NCBI GenBank assembly: GCA_030949385.1
Contig: JAUZSP010000008.1
Span: 1 to 64,000, forward strand
DNA: 64,000 bases
Origin: Gammaproteobacteria bacterium
GTDB taxonomy: Bacteria; Pseudomonadota; Gammaproteobacteria; JAUZRS01
Direction of reading: 5' to 3'
The notes beneath the pieces were generated by a model. It worked only from the letters and a program-made list of their open reading frames with translations, was not told the DNA's origin and made no database searches. Made by a program: the position numbers and the translations under genes. This document shows, in pieces, positions 16,332 to 25,852 of this stretch (its first letter is position 1; each line of letters begins with the position of its first letter).

Positions 16332-17930
16332 GTGATCTCTACAGCAAATCTTACCATGCAGTTTGGGGCTAAGCCCTTGTTTGAAAACGTCTCTTCGAAG
16401 TTTGGTGACGGCAATCGTTACGGCTTGATTGGTGCCAACGGATGTGGCAAATCCACCTTTATGAAGATCCTCGGCGGCGATCTGGAGTCAACGGCGGGCA
16501 GCGTCAGTATGGATACGGATGAACGCTTGGGTAAGTTGGGGCAGGATCAGTTTGCCTTTGAAAAGAGCACGGTGGTGGATACGGTGATCATGGGTCACGC
16601 TGAGCTGTGGAAGGTCAAAGCCGAGCGTGATGCGATTTACGCCAACCCCGATATGACCGAAGAAGATGGGATGCGGGTGGCGGATCTGGAGGTGGAGTTT
16701 GCTGAAATGGACGGCTACTCTGCCGAAGCCCGTGCCGGTGAATTATTGCTGGGGCTGGGGATTCCGTCTGAGCAGCATTTTGGCCTGATGAGCGCAGTGG
16801 CTCCTGGTTGGAAACTGCGGGTGTTGTTGGCGCAGGCGCTGTTTTCTGATCCCGATATTTTGTTGCTTGATGAGCCGACCAACCATCTGGACATCAATAC
16901 CATCCGCTGGTTGGAGGGGGTAATTAACGACCGCTCCAGTACCATGATCATCATCTCTCATGATCGCCATTTTTTGAACTCGGTCTGTACTCACATGGCG
17001 GATTTGGATTACGGTGCGTTGCAGGTCTATCCAGGTAACTATGATGAGTACATGGCCGCAGCGACTCAAGCGCGTGAGCGTCTGTTGTCGGATAACGCCA
17101 AGAAAAAAGTTCAAATTGCCCAGTTGCAATCCTTTGTGTCGCGTTTCTCGGCGAATGCGTCTAAGGCGCGGCAGGCCACCTCTCGTGCCAAGCAGATGGA
17201 AAAGATTAAATTGACTGAGGTCAAACCGTCCAGTCGGCAAAACCCCTTTATCCGTTTTGAGCAGGAGAAAAAACTGCATCGTCTGGCGTTACAGATGGAA
17301 GGCGTAAGCCAAGGTTATGACGGCGAAGCGCCGTTGTTTAAAGATCTGAACTTGATGGTCGAAGCAGGTGAACGCATTGCGGTCATTGGCCCCAATGGCA
17401 TCGGTAAAACCACCTTGGTTAAAACCTTGGCGGGTCAGATGGCGCAGCAGTCAGGCAAGATTAAATGGGCTGAAGCGGCGGACATCGGTTATTTTGCCCA
17501 AGACCACGCTGATGATTTTGCTGACGATGTGAATTTGTATGACTGGATGTTGCAGTGGCGACAAGAGGGCGACGACGAGCAGGTGTTGCGCGGGGCTTTG
17601 GGGCGCATGTTGTTTTCGGCGGAAGACATTAAAAAATCCGTCAAGGTGGTTTCTGGTGGTGAGCAGGGAAGGTTGTTATTTGGTAAGCTCTCTATGTTGA
17701 AAAGCAATGTCTTGATTATGGATGAACCCACCAACCATTTGGATATGGAGTCCATTGAGTCGCTTAATTACGCGCTGGAAAATTACGAAGGCACCTTGAT
17801 TTTTGTTAGTCATGATCGTGAATTTGTCTCTTCTTTGGCGACGAGGGTGATTGAAATGACCGCAGAGGGTGTGGTGGATTATCAGGGCAGTTACGAAGAG
17901 TATCTGCGCAGTCAAGGTTTGACGGCTTAG
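16332..17930 (+). CDS. ybiT: ABC-F protein YbiT
   Basis: A 532-residue ABC-F ATPase with two nucleotide-binding domains and no membrane segments. Walker [10 protein letters not shown] (about 34-42) and GPNGIGKTT; Walker [13 protein letters not shown] and [12 protein letters not shown]; the linker between them is basic and coiled ([19 protein letters not shown]). ABC-F proteins bind the ribosomal E site and influence translation; YbiT is one of the four widespread housekeeping members. The N-terminus [19 protein letters not shown] matches YbiT, which supports GTG 16332 over the longer TTG frame at 16308. The signature loop of the first domain is [14 protein letters not shown], a degenerate ABC signature. 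Confidence 0.88.
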   Translation: MISTANLTMQFGAKPLFENVSSKFGDGNRYGLIGANGCGKSTFMKILGGDLESTAGSVSMDTDERLGKLGQDQFAFEKSTVVDTVIMGHAELWKVKAERDAIYANPDMTEEDGMRVADLEVEFAEMDGYSAEARAGELLLGLGIPSEQHFGLMSAVAPGWKLRVLLAQALFSDPDILLLDEPTNHLDINTIRWLEGVINDRSSTMIIISHDRHFLNSVCTHMADLDYGALQVYPGNYDEYMAAATQARERLLSDNAKKKVQIAQLQSFVSRFSANASKARQATSRAKQMEKIKLTEVKPSSRQNPFIRFEQEKKLHRLALQMEGVSQGYDGEAPLFKDLNLMVEAGERIAVIGPNGIGKTTLVKTLAGQMAQQSGKIKWAEAADIGYFAQDHADDFADDVNLYDWMLQWRQEGDDEQVLRGALGRMLFSAEDIKKSVKVVSGGEQGRLLFGKLSMLKSNVLIMDEPTNHLDMESIESLNYALENYEGTLIFVSHDREFVSSLATRVIEMTAEGVVDYQGSYEEYLRSQGLTA

Positions 17931-18023
17931 ATCGCATTGCGTCTTTGGTTTTTCTTCCAAGGAGGGAAGAAGAGTGTGCGTCTGTGGTAACGGGTTGTAT
18001 TTTGAGTTTAGGGAGTCACCGTT

Positions 18024-20585
18024 GTGCCGATTAAAGAGCCTGTGAAAAAAGAGCCGTTATTACGTTGGATTTGGCGCTCCTATCTGCGGGCTTCTTTGAT
18101 CCCACTGTTGTTAGTGGAGGTCGGTTTGGTGGCGGTTTACTTGCTCAGTACCGGTTTTTCACGAGATGAAAATGTGGCTGCGTTGCAGCAGTTGGCACAC
18201 GAAGAGCTGAAATTGTTGGCGCTTCGAGAGTCAAAATTTATCCATAAGCAGTTACAGCCTGTTGAGTCCAACAGCGCCATCTTGGCTGAGGCCACCTTAA
18301 CCGCGCTCTCAAAACCCCTGTTGGAAAATGAATTTTCTCAAGAGGTGAAAAGCCATTATCGCTTTGCGGACAATGGTATTTATTATCTGGATAAAAACCT
18401 CGGCGGGGCGACGTTCTATTACAGTGGCTTTCACCCCATTGGTGAGGTGGAGCAGGATAAAGCCTTGCGCAGTGCTCGGTTGGATGGTTTATTGAGTTCG
18501 ATGCAGAGGCATTCGCCTCTGGTTGAACAGGTTTATTTTACTACCTTTGATTCGATGGCGCGTATTTATCCTTTTTTTGATGTGTTGTCTCAGTTCCCCC
18601 CCAAATTAGAAGTGACCTCGCTTAATTTTTATTACGAGGCCGATGCCAAGAACAACCCAGAACGCAAGATTGTTTGGACCGATCTCTATCTTGATCCGGC
18701 GGGGTTGGGTTGGATGGTGTCTAATTTGGCTCCGGTCTATCGCGGTGATTTTTTAGAAGGGGTGGTGGGGCAAGACATCACGGTGACTAAAATTGCCAAA
18801 GAGGTGTTGGATCTGGAAGTACCGTGGCAGGGGTATGCGCTGTTATTGGATCGTGAGGGGCATGTGATCAGTATGCCCGAGCGGGGCATGGAACTTTGGT
18901 TTACTGATGAGATCCTCCGTGATCAGGAGGAGCTTAACCTCTATCAGCAGCGTAATTTGCCGAGCGCTTTGGGGGTAGTAAATCAGCAGGCCGCTGGGTT
19001 TGAGATGTTAACCATGCACAATGACGTTCATCTGATGAGTTGGGCGACGGTGCCAGGGGTTGATTGGAAGTTGTTGCTGCTAGCGGAACAGAAACACATT
19101 TATGCCTCAGCGGATCGTCTGCGTGATGAGTTGGTGGCGGTGGTGTGGTGGATGGTGTTGGCTTTGGTGCTGTTTTACTTGTTCTTCTTCATTTTATTGT
19201 ATCAACGCGCTGAACGTATGAGTCGTTTTATTGCAACGCCATTAAGAAAAATTCATCTTTTGATCCAACAGATTGGACGCGGAAATTATCAGCAATCGGT
19301 GCCTGATTTACCGGTGCAAGAGTTGTCTGAGACGGCGGAGCTGTTGGTGTTGATGGGCGCACGTTTGCACGATAACGAGGCGATGTTGAAGGATAATCAG
19401 CAGAAGTTACGACAGGCGAAATGGGAAGCAGAGCGAGCCAGCCGGAATAAGTCTAACTTTTTGGCGGCCAGCAGCCATGAGATCCGCACACCGATGAACG
19501 GGGTGATGGGGATGGGCGAGCTTCTGCTGGCAACCCCGTTGGATCATGAGCAGCGCGATTATGTCTTGAGCATTCAAAAATCAGCGGATCATTTGTTGAA
19601 GGTAATCAACGATATTTTAGATCACTCTAAAATCGAGGCGGGTGAGTTACGCCTTGAGTCTTTGGATTTCGAGCTGTCCCAACTGCTTTCGGGTGTGCAG
19701 ATGAAAATGGGGGTCTTGGCAGCACAAAAAGGCTTGCGTTTGCGGCAGTCGATCAGTGTCGAGTTGCCTAAGTTTTTGCGTGGCGATGCAGGACGCTTGA
19801 CTCAACTGCTGCTGAATTTGATCGGCAACGCGGTTAAGTTTAGCCAGCAAGGTGAGGTGTTGCTGAGGGTCACCGTGGTCTCGTGGCAGGCGCAATCGGT
19901 TTTGGTGCGGTTTGAGGTTCAAGACCGTGGGCCGGGTCTTGATGCGGCGCAGATCGAGACTATTTTTGAGCCGTATGTGCAGGCGGAGCAGGCTTCGGTC
20001 TGTACCCAAGGCAGCGGTTTAGGGCTTTCCATTTGTCGTGATTTGGTTGCTCTAATGGAGGGCGATATTGGTGTTGAGAGTCAGTTGTCCAAGGGCAGTT
20101 GTTTTTGGTTTGAATTGCCCTTCTTGTTGACTGATGGTCACACTCTTGATTTTCATGAAACGGGTGAAATGAGCGCCCACAGCTTTGAAGCGGTGAGTCT
20201 GGGTGCTCGGGTGTTGTTGGTCGAAGACGATGAGGTGAACCGTAAAGTGGCCACTAAAATGTTGAAAACCTTGGGCTGTCAGGTGGTGTGGGCCGGTGAC
20301 GGTGAGGCGGCGGTAGAGCACTTTCAGCAGGCTGAATTTGACCTGGTCTTTATGGACATGCAGTTGCCAAAACTGGATGGCTGTGAAGCGACTCAGCAAA
20401 TTCGTGCTACGGAAGGCGTAAACGATCATGTGCCGATCATTGCTTTGACCGCTAACGCGATGAAAGAAGATCAAGATCGCTGTTTTCAGGCGGGCATGGA
20501 CGGTCATGTGAGCAAACCGTTTTTGTACGGTAAGGTGCGTGATACGTTGTTGCACTTTTTGCCAAAAAGCCGCTTAAAATCCTGA
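18024..20585 (+). CDS. dCache hybrid sensor histidine kinase
   Basis: An 853-residue hybrid kinase with a GTG start. Two membrane segments (about 24-44 and 369-392) flank a 320-residue extracytoplasmic sensor that resembles a double Cache domain ([20 protein letters not shown] near 215-235). A HAMP-like linker (about 392-450) leads to HisKA with [14 protein letters not shown] (His485), a catalytic domain with [15 protein letters not shown] and [12 protein letters not shown], and a C-terminal REC domain with LVEDDEVN and phosphoacceptor Asp778 in [12 protein letters not shown] hybrid kinase normally passes phosphate to a separate Hpt protein; the Hpt-like domain in 11509-13416 is a possible partner. 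Sits between ybiT and a DUF4091 gene. Confidence 0.88.
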   Translation: MPIKEPVKKEPLLRWIWRSYLRASLIPLLLVEVGLVAVYLLSTGFSRDENVAALQQLAHEELKLLALRESKFIHKQLQPVESNSAILAEATLTALSKPLLENEFSQEVKSHYRFADNGIYYLDKNLGGATFYYSGFHPIGEVEQDKALRSARLDGLLSSMQRHSPLVEQVYFTTFDSMARIYPFFDVLSQFPPKLEVTSLNFYYEADAKNNPERKIVWTDLYLDPAGLGWMVSNLAPVYRGDFLEGVVGQDITVTKIAKEVLDLEVPWQGYALLLDREGHVISMPERGMELWFTDEILRDQEELNLYQQRNLPSALGVVNQQAAGFEMLTMHNDVHLMSWATVPGVDWKLLLLAEQKHIYASADRLRDELVAVVWWMVLALVLFYLFFFILLYQRAERMSRFIATPLRKIHLLIQQIGRGNYQQSVPDLPVQELSETAELLVLMGARLHDNEAMLKDNQQKLRQAKWEAERASRNKSNFLAASSHEIRTPMNGVMGMGELLLATPLDHEQRDYVLSIQKSADHLLKVINDILDHSKIEAGELRLESLDFELSQLLSGVQMKMGVLAAQKGLRLRQSISVELPKFLRGDAGRLTQLLLNLIGNAVKFSQQGEVLLRVTVVSWQAQSVLVRFEVQDRGPGLDAAQIETIFEPYVQAEQASVCTQGSGLGLSICRDLVALMEGDIGVESQLSKGSCFWFELPFLLTDGHTLDFHETGEMSAHSFEAVSLGARVLLVEDDEVNRKVATKMLKTLGCQVVWAGDGEAAVEHFQQAEFDLVFMDMQLPKLDGCEATQQIRATEGVNDHVPIIALTANAMKEDQDRCFQAGMDGHVSKPFLYGKVRDTLLHFLPKSRLKS

Positions 20586-20744
20586 TTTTATCTGTTTTTT
20601 CCAGTGGCGTTCGCCTCTGGTCTCTGTTGTTCTCTAAGTTGTCGCATTTTAATGTCAATATCCGCTTGCTGTGGGATGCTTGGACTAAGCTTAAGGTCGA
20701 TTCTGGCCAGTGCCATTGGCTGACTTCATTGTGACGGAGAAATA

Positions 20745-22724
20745 ATGAACGTGTTAAAAAAAATAGGGCTAGTGTTGTTGTTTGTGGCACCGCTGGCTTT
20801 GGCTTTGCAGTTGACCTTGAATTACATCGAAGAGAATAAGCTAGAAGGTCGAGCGGTGTCAGAGCTGTTGAAAAAAGAGATGGAATTTCGAACTCAACAG
20901 AAAAAACAGGCGGCCAATAAACCGCTGGTGGAGTGTACGGATTCGTTAGCATTGAAAGCGGGCTTGAAACCAAAGGGGTTATTGCCTACTGGTTTGAAAG
21001 CCATCTGGGCGGTGAATGACGGTGAGCGTCTTTCTTCAACCTTAAGTGATGGGGTATCAAGGCAGGACGGTGTGGTCTGGAATGGCTGTTATGTGGATCT
21101 GGTTGCGGTGCGGGATGAGGTGGTGGCTTTTCAGCTGGTGTTGGAGGCCGGTGGTTCTGGGCAGCACGACTTACACGTTTCTATGAGTGAATTGAGCCAT
21201 CAAGATGGGCATAAAATTAACAATGATTTTTACCTGCCTGGAGGGGATGAGGCAGACATAAGCAACAGCGTTGGGCGGCGTATTGAGGTCTTCCGTGAGG
21301 AGTTTTTGCGCGTTAAGGAGTCATCGAGAGGTCTCTATTTTGATGAGCAGCGCCAACATATGTTACCGATGGGGCATTGGGCGGATATTTTAACCCCCGT
21401 TTCAGTAGCGGATGCCTTTAAACCCTTAGACCTTGCGGCGGGTCGAATTCAACCCTATTGGGTGGATATTTATGTGCCGCGTGGCACACCGGCAGGCAGT
21501 TATTACGGTTGGCTGTCGGTACTGACGCCCAGTTCAGGTGAGCGTTACCAAGTGCCTGTGCGATTGTATGTAGCGGAGTTGGAGTTGCCGCGTAAATTCT
21601 CGTTGCAAACCTTGGCTTATTTGGCTGATTCCCGTCAGATTCGTCGTCGTCATGGGGTGAAATCGGGTACGCCTGAATACGCTCAATTGCTCAAACGCTA
21701 TCAGCAGATGTTGCATCGGCATCGTTTGGATCTGGTGGTGGACAAGCCGGTTCGGCGGGCAGATCAAGCGGTGGCCGATATGCTCAGTGGCACAATTTTC
21801 AGAGCCGATCAGGGTTATGAAGGGCCAGGAGAAGGGGTCGGCACAAAAATGCTGTTTACTCAGCTGAATACAACAAGCAAAGCGACGCTGCAAGGGGATA
21901 TAAAATCTTGGCAGCGCTGGTTTAAAGAACATAAATTGCCTTGGTCGGCGGCGGTCTATTCGATTATGGATGAACCCAGCGAAGAGGATTACCCAAAAGT
22001 CATTGCACATGCGGCATGGGCGCATGAAGTTCGACCACGGATCAAAACGTTTTTGACTGAAAAAATCAACAACGCTTTGTTGCGGCGCAAAAATCCGGAA
22101 TACATTGATGTTTGGTCAATGCCCTCGGCCTTAAGCGGTTACGATCAACAGTCCATTCTGGATCGGCAAAAAGCCGGTGCTCAGGTGGGTGTGTATAACG
22201 GTTACGCTCCGGCTACAGGCACGGCACTGATTGATGATTACGCTGTGGCGATGCGTACGTGGGGCTGGGCTGCGCATAAATTTGGTCTGGACTCGTGGTA
22301 TTTCTGGGACATCGCCTACTGGCATCAAAAACGTGCCAATCGTGCCACGGATCTCTGGAATGATCCTTTGACCTACACCAGTGGTCTGTTTGGCGGTTCT
22401 GCTGAAAATGTTGGCAATGGAGACGGCAGCCTGCTTTATCCAGGTGAGGATAAACTGTTCCCTACCAGTGATCGTGGTTTTGCCGGACCGGTGGCTTCCA
22501 TTCGCTTGAAAAACTGGCGTCGTGGGGTGCAGGATTATGAGCTATTGAAAATGGCAACGGCAAAGGGGTACGGTACGCAGGTTAAGCGGCTGGTGCAGAA
22601 AATGATACCCAAGGCGCTGTTTGAAAGCGAAGAGGGTGAGGCGATCAGTTGGTCACAGCAAGGTGCCTTGTGGGAGCGGGCGCGGCGTGAATTAATTCAT
22701 CTCATGTTGGCTAAAAAACCCTGA
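20745..22724 (+). CDS. DUF4091 domain protein, exported or membrane-anchored
   Basis: A 659-residue protein with an N-terminal hydrophobic segment (about 6-25, IGLVLLFVAPLALALQLTL) that serves as an uncleaved anchor or signal. The C-terminal region matches DUF4091, a glycoside-hydrolase-like family: YSIMDEPSEEDYP (about 405-417), DSWYFWDIAYWH, and the end segment GPVASIRLKNWRRGVQDYE. The acidic DEP motif is at the position of a TIM-barrel catalytic residue, but no substrate is known. It follows the dCache hybrid kinase by 159 bases; no shared function is shown. Confidence 0.78.
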   Translation: MNVLKKIGLVLLFVAPLALALQLTLNYIEENKLEGRAVSELLKKEMEFRTQQKKQAANKPLVECTDSLALKAGLKPKGLLPTGLKAIWAVNDGERLSSTLSDGVSRQDGVVWNGCYVDLVAVRDEVVAFQLVLEAGGSGQHDLHVSMSELSHQDGHKINNDFYLPGGDEADISNSVGRRIEVFREEFLRVKESSRGLYFDEQRQHMLPMGHWADILTPVSVADAFKPLDLAAGRIQPYWVDIYVPRGTPAGSYYGWLSVLTPSSGERYQVPVRLYVAELELPRKFSLQTLAYLADSRQIRRRHGVKSGTPEYAQLLKRYQQMLHRHRLDLVVDKPVRRADQAVADMLSGTIFRADQGYEGPGEGVGTKMLFTQLNTTSKATLQGDIKSWQRWFKEHKLPWSAAVYSIMDEPSEEDYPKVIAHAAWAHEVRPRIKTFLTEKINNALLRRKNPEYIDVWSMPSALSGYDQQSILDRQKAGAQVGVYNGYAPATGTALIDDYAVAMRTWGWAAHKFGLDSWYFWDIAYWHQKRANRATDLWNDPLTYTSGLFGGSAENVGNGDGSLLYPGEDKLFPTSDRGFAGPVASIRLKNWRRGVQDYELLKMATAKGYGTQVKRLVQKMIPKALFESEEGEAISWSQQGALWERARRELIHLMLAKKP

Positions 22725-22775
22725 AGTTTGACCTTCGTCATGCTTTAGGGTTGTTGATTGACTCAACGTGGTTGC

Positions 22776-22796
22776 AATCGAGAATCATTCCTATTA
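22776..22796 (+). promoter_or_regulatory. Fur-box-like site upstream of feoABC
   Basis: The stretch around GAGAATCATTCC at 22780-22791 closely resembles the conserved core of Fur operators (GATAATGATAATCATTATC). It lies about 40 bases before the feoA start, where binding of Fe2+-Fur would block transcription in iron-rich conditions. The match is by eye. Confidence 0.6.
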
Positions 22797-22831
22797 ACAT
22801 TTGGCATATATTGTCATTGACAGGAATTATT

Positions 22832-23062
22832 ATGCAGCCTCAAACGTTAGCCACCGTTGCAGAGCGTACTTTAAGTCGGATCACCGGTTACCAAACGGAG
22901 CGGGGTTTGAAACAGCGTCTGATTGCTCTGGGTCTCTTTCCTGGAGCCGAAGTCACCACGTTGCAACGACGGGGTGGTGGTTTGGTGGTGGCGCGTGGTT
23001 CCGATCGTATTGCTCTTGGTGGTGCCATTGCGGCGCAAATTTTGGTTGAATCTCTGGCATGA
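22832..23062 (+). CDS. feoA: Ferrous iron transport protein A
   Basis: A 76-residue SH3-like protein of the FeoA family, needed for full Fe2+ uptake by FeoB, with which it interacts at the cytoplasmic side. Signature residues are LKQRLIALGLFPGAEVTTLQ (about 28-47) and VVARGSDRIALG. The ATG at 22832 follows an AGGA; the longer frame back to 22751 includes the upstream regulatory region. Its stop overlaps the feoB start (ATGA), indicating translational coupling. First gene of feoABC. Confidence 0.9.
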   Translation: MQPQTLATVAERTLSRITGYQTERGLKQRLIALGLFPGAEVTTLQRRGGGLVVARGSDRIALGGAIAAQILVESLA

Positions 23063-25371
23063 ACGGTTTCACTGTTGCCGTTACCGGCAACCCTAACTGC
23101 GGTAAATCCACCCTTTTTAATGCGCTGACCGGAGCCAATCAACACGTTGGTAACTTCCCTGGTGTCACGGTTGAGAGTAAACAAGGCAGCTTTGAAGTCG
23201 ATCAGACCCACATTGAATTGGTGGATCTTCCCGGCCTTTATTCTCTTGACAGTGGTGGCAACTCCACCGATGTCACGGTTTCACGCAATTATCTTATGGC
23301 GGGCAACGCCGATCTGATCCTCAATGTGTTGGATGCGTCCAATCTGGAGCGCCACCTCTATCTGACCACCCAACTGCTGGAATTGGGGTTGCCGATGGTG
23401 GTGGCGCTGAACATGATGGATGTGGCCGAGGATCGGGGGCGTAAAATTGATCTGGCGGCGCTGGAAAACCTATTGGGTTGTTCGGTGATTCCGCTGGTGG
23501 CGAGTCGCTCGGAGGGCGTTGAGCCTTTAAAAACAGGTCTGCTTAACGCCTTGAAGGCGAGCAAGCAGCCAACTCTTGAGGTGGATTACCACCAGCCCAT
23601 AAGCGGTGTGTTGGATCAGATCTGCGCTCAGTTGCAGCAGGCAGAGATCCGTTTTCCGGTCTGTTATCGTTATTTGGCCGTCAGTGTCTTGAGCGGTGAT
23701 TTGGGTATTGATGACGGCATTCCTGCGGATATTGTCCATTTTGCCCAGCACGAAGTGGCGGGAATTGAAACTGCTTCGGCAGAAGATCTGGATATTTTGA
23801 TCGCCGATGCCCGTTACAGTTTGGCGCATCATCTCACCGGCATCGTTACTCAACAGCAGGGCGAAGTGAAGAGCTTGATCTCGGATCGCATTGATTCGTG
23901 GGTCTTAAACCGTTATTTGTCGGTGCCGCTGTTTATTTTTGTGATGTACTTGATGTTCACCTTCACCATCAACATTGGTGGGGCGTTTATTGACGTGTTT
24001 GATCAACTGGCGCAGACCATTTTTGTTGATGGTTTTGGCACGCTGTTAAGTGCGATGGGCAGCCCTGATTGGCTGCGGGTGTTGCTGGCCGATGGCGTTG
24101 GTGGTGGCATCCAAGTAGTGGCGACCTTTATCCCCATTATCGGTTTTCTCTATCTGGCACTGGCCTTTTTAGAAGACTCCGGTTACATGTCACGGGTCGC
24201 GTTTATTATGGATCGTTTTATGGGGCGCTTGGGTCTGCCTGGCAAAGCCTTTGTACCGTTGATCGTTGGTTTTGGCTGCAATGTTCCGGCGATTATGAGC
24301 GCCCGCACGCTGGAAGATCCCCGTGAACGGGTGATGACGGTGATGATGAGTCCGTTTATGTCTTGTGGGGCGCGTTTGTCGGTGTACGCCCTGTTTGCGG
24401 CGGCCTTTTTTGCCGATGGCGGTCAGGTGATTGTTTTGCTGCTCTATTTGATTGGCATTGCAGCGGCTATTTTGACCGCCGTGCTGTTGAAATACACCCT
24501 GTTGCCGGGCGAGTCTGAGCCGCTGATCATCGAGTTGCCCAGCTACCATCTGCCAACGGTGAAGGGCATTTTGATGCGCACGTGGCATCGGCTGCACGGC
24601 TTTTTGCGTGATGCAGGTAAGTTGATTGTCTTGATGGTGTTGCTAATTAACTTTCTGAACTCCATCGGTACCGACGGTTCTTTTGGCAATCAAGACAGCG
24701 AAAACTCGGTTTTGAGCGCCATGAGTCGAGCGGTCACTCCGGTGTTTGAACCCTTTGGCATTCACGAAGACAACTGGCCTGCCACGGTGGGTATTTTTAC
24801 CGGTGTGATGGCCAAAGAGGTGGTGGTAGGGTCGTTGAATGCGCTCTATTCACAGATGGGCAGTGAGCCTGCCGAAATGGCCACCGAGCCTGAGGCGTTT
24901 GATTTTTGGGGCGGAATTGGATCTGCATTGGCAACGGTACCGGAGAATTTTTCCTCGTTGACCCAATTGCTCACCGATCCACTGGGTTTGGCGCTGGTGA
25001 AAGAAGATCAGGTCGCAGCGGCAGCGGAACAGGATGTGGATATGGCCACCTTTGGTGCGATGGCGAGCCGCTTTGACGGTGCCATTGGTGCTTTTGCTTA
25101 CTTGATCTTTATCCTGATGTATTTCCCCTGTGTGGCGGCCACTTCGGCAATTATGCGTGAGACCAACGCTCTTTGGACGCTGTTTGCCGTCTCTTGGAGC
25201 ACCCTTTTGGCTTACGTCAGTGCCACTCTGTTTTATCAGTTGGCCACCTTGCCGCAGCACCCAGAGAGTTCGTTGTGGTGGGTGGCGGCGATGTTGGCGT
25301 TGATCGTGGGGGTCTTTTTGAGTCTGCGTTATTACGCTGATCGTCAACAGAATAAAGTGGTTGTAGCTTAG
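23059..25371 (+). CDS. feoB: Ferrous iron transporter FeoB
   Basis: A 770-residue inner-membrane Fe2+ transporter. The N-terminal GTPase domain has G1 GNPNCGKST (9-17), the G2/G3 region VELVDLPGLYSL (53-64, with DLPG) and G4 NMMD; a guanine dissociation inhibitor-like region follows (about 170-270). The membrane part has about 10-11 helices and the two Gate motifs, of which GFGCNVPAIMSARTLEDPRER and FMSCGARLSVYALF are seen (each Cys is conserved). Length and order match E. coli FeoB. Iron-regulated expression is suggested by the upstream Fur-like site. feoC follows after 10 bases. Confidence 0.95.
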   Translation: MNGFTVAVTGNPNCGKSTLFNALTGANQHVGNFPGVTVESKQGSFEVDQTHIELVDLPGLYSLDSGGNSTDVTVSRNYLMAGNADLILNVLDASNLERHLYLTTQLLELGLPMVVALNMMDVAEDRGRKIDLAALENLLGCSVIPLVASRSEGVEPLKTGLLNALKASKQPTLEVDYHQPISGVLDQICAQLQQAEIRFPVCYRYLAVSVLSGDLGIDDGIPADIVHFAQHEVAGIETASAEDLDILIADARYSLAHHLTGIVTQQQGEVKSLISDRIDSWVLNRYLSVPLFIFVMYLMFTFTINIGGAFIDVFDQLAQTIFVDGFGTLLSAMGSPDWLRVLLADGVGGGIQVVATFIPIIGFLYLALAFLEDSGYMSRVAFIMDRFMGRLGLPGKAFVPLIVGFGCNVPAIMSARTLEDPRERVMTVMMSPFMSCGARLSVYALFAAAFFADGGQVIVLLLYLIGIAAAILTAVLLKYTLLPGESEPLIIELPSYHLPTVKGILMRTWHRLHGFLRDAGKLIVLMVLLINFLNSIGTDGSFGNQDSENSVLSAMSRAVTPVFEPFGIHEDNWPATVGIFTGVMAKEVVVGSLNALYSQMGSEPAEMATEPEAFDFWGGIGSALATVPENFSSLTQLLTDPLGLALVKEDQVAAAAEQDVDMATFGAMASRFDGAIGAFAYLIFILMYFPCVAATSAIMRETNALWTLFAVSWSTLLAYVSATLFYQLATLPQHPESSLWWVAAMLALIVGVFLSLRYYADRQQNKVVVA

Positions 25372-25381
25372 GAGAAAAATT

Positions 25382-25603
25382 GTGATTTTGAGTGAATTGA
25401 GAACCTATCTTCAGAGCCATTCTAAGGTTGCGTTACGGGACATTGCCTTGCACTTTAATGCGGATCCCGATGCGATTCGGGGCATGTTGCAACGCTGGCA
25501 AAGCAAGGGAAAAGTGGAAAAATTGCCCGCTGGTACGGCGTGTGGCGGTGGCTGTTGTCAGTGTGACCCCGCTACCTTAGAGATCTACGCTTGGCGCAGT
25601 TAA
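25382..25603 (+). CDS. feoC: FeoC-like regulator with Cys cluster
   Basis: A 73-residue winged-helix FeoC. The helix-turn-helix is residues 4-45 (LRTYLQSHSKVALRDIALHF, then AIRGMLQRWQSKGKVEKL). The wing carries TACGGGCCQCD with Cys54, Cys58, Cys59 and Cys61, the spacing seen in FeoC proteins that bind an oxygen-sensitive [4Fe-4S] cluster. FeoC is thought to protect FeoB from proteolysis or to regulate its activity under low oxygen. GTG start, 10 bases after feoB. Confidence 0.9.
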   Translation: MILSELRTYLQSHSKVALRDIALHFNADPDAIRGMLQRWQSKGKVEKLPAGTACGGGCCQCDPATLEIYAWRS

Positions 25604-25638
25604 ACAAATACGGTAAGGCACACAGGCGCATCTGGTAG

Positions 25639-25666
25639 GGCGTCAATACGCGAAGCGCATTGCGCC
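25639..25666. repeat. REP-like imperfect palindrome
   Basis: The segment from GGCG at 25639 to CGCC at 25666 reads as GGCGTCAATACGCG followed by AAGCGCATTGCGCC, whose arms are nearly complementary (GGCG, CAAT and CGC in both arms) and could form a stem-loop. This resembles the dispersed YIGACR/REP-like repeats found downstream of genes in gammaproteobacteria. It lies between feoC and the RoxA-like gene in a 249-base gap that otherwise holds nothing recognised. Confidence 0.55.
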
Positions 25667-25852
25667 AAATGTAAGCCTTTAAACACACTCCAAAAGTACC
25701 ACCCAGACTACCCAAGTCGATATTGAAAAATTACCAGCGTACCGTGGCCGTAGACGGAACAGCCAGAACCACCGAACACAAAAACTTCACGATGCACTGA
25801 GATCAGTAACCGCCATAAGCAACAACGTCGGACGAGTGCTGGAACAGTACGA

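Noticed and set aside
17948..17975. Hairpin CTTCC-GGAAG after ybiT as a terminator
   Set aside because: No T-run follows the stem.
25667..25852. Open frame before the RoxA-like gene (ends near 25850) as a coding fragment
   Set aside because: No start codon, no family similarity by eye, and the segment overlaps the 3' end of the RoxA-like gene region; composition alone was not convincing.
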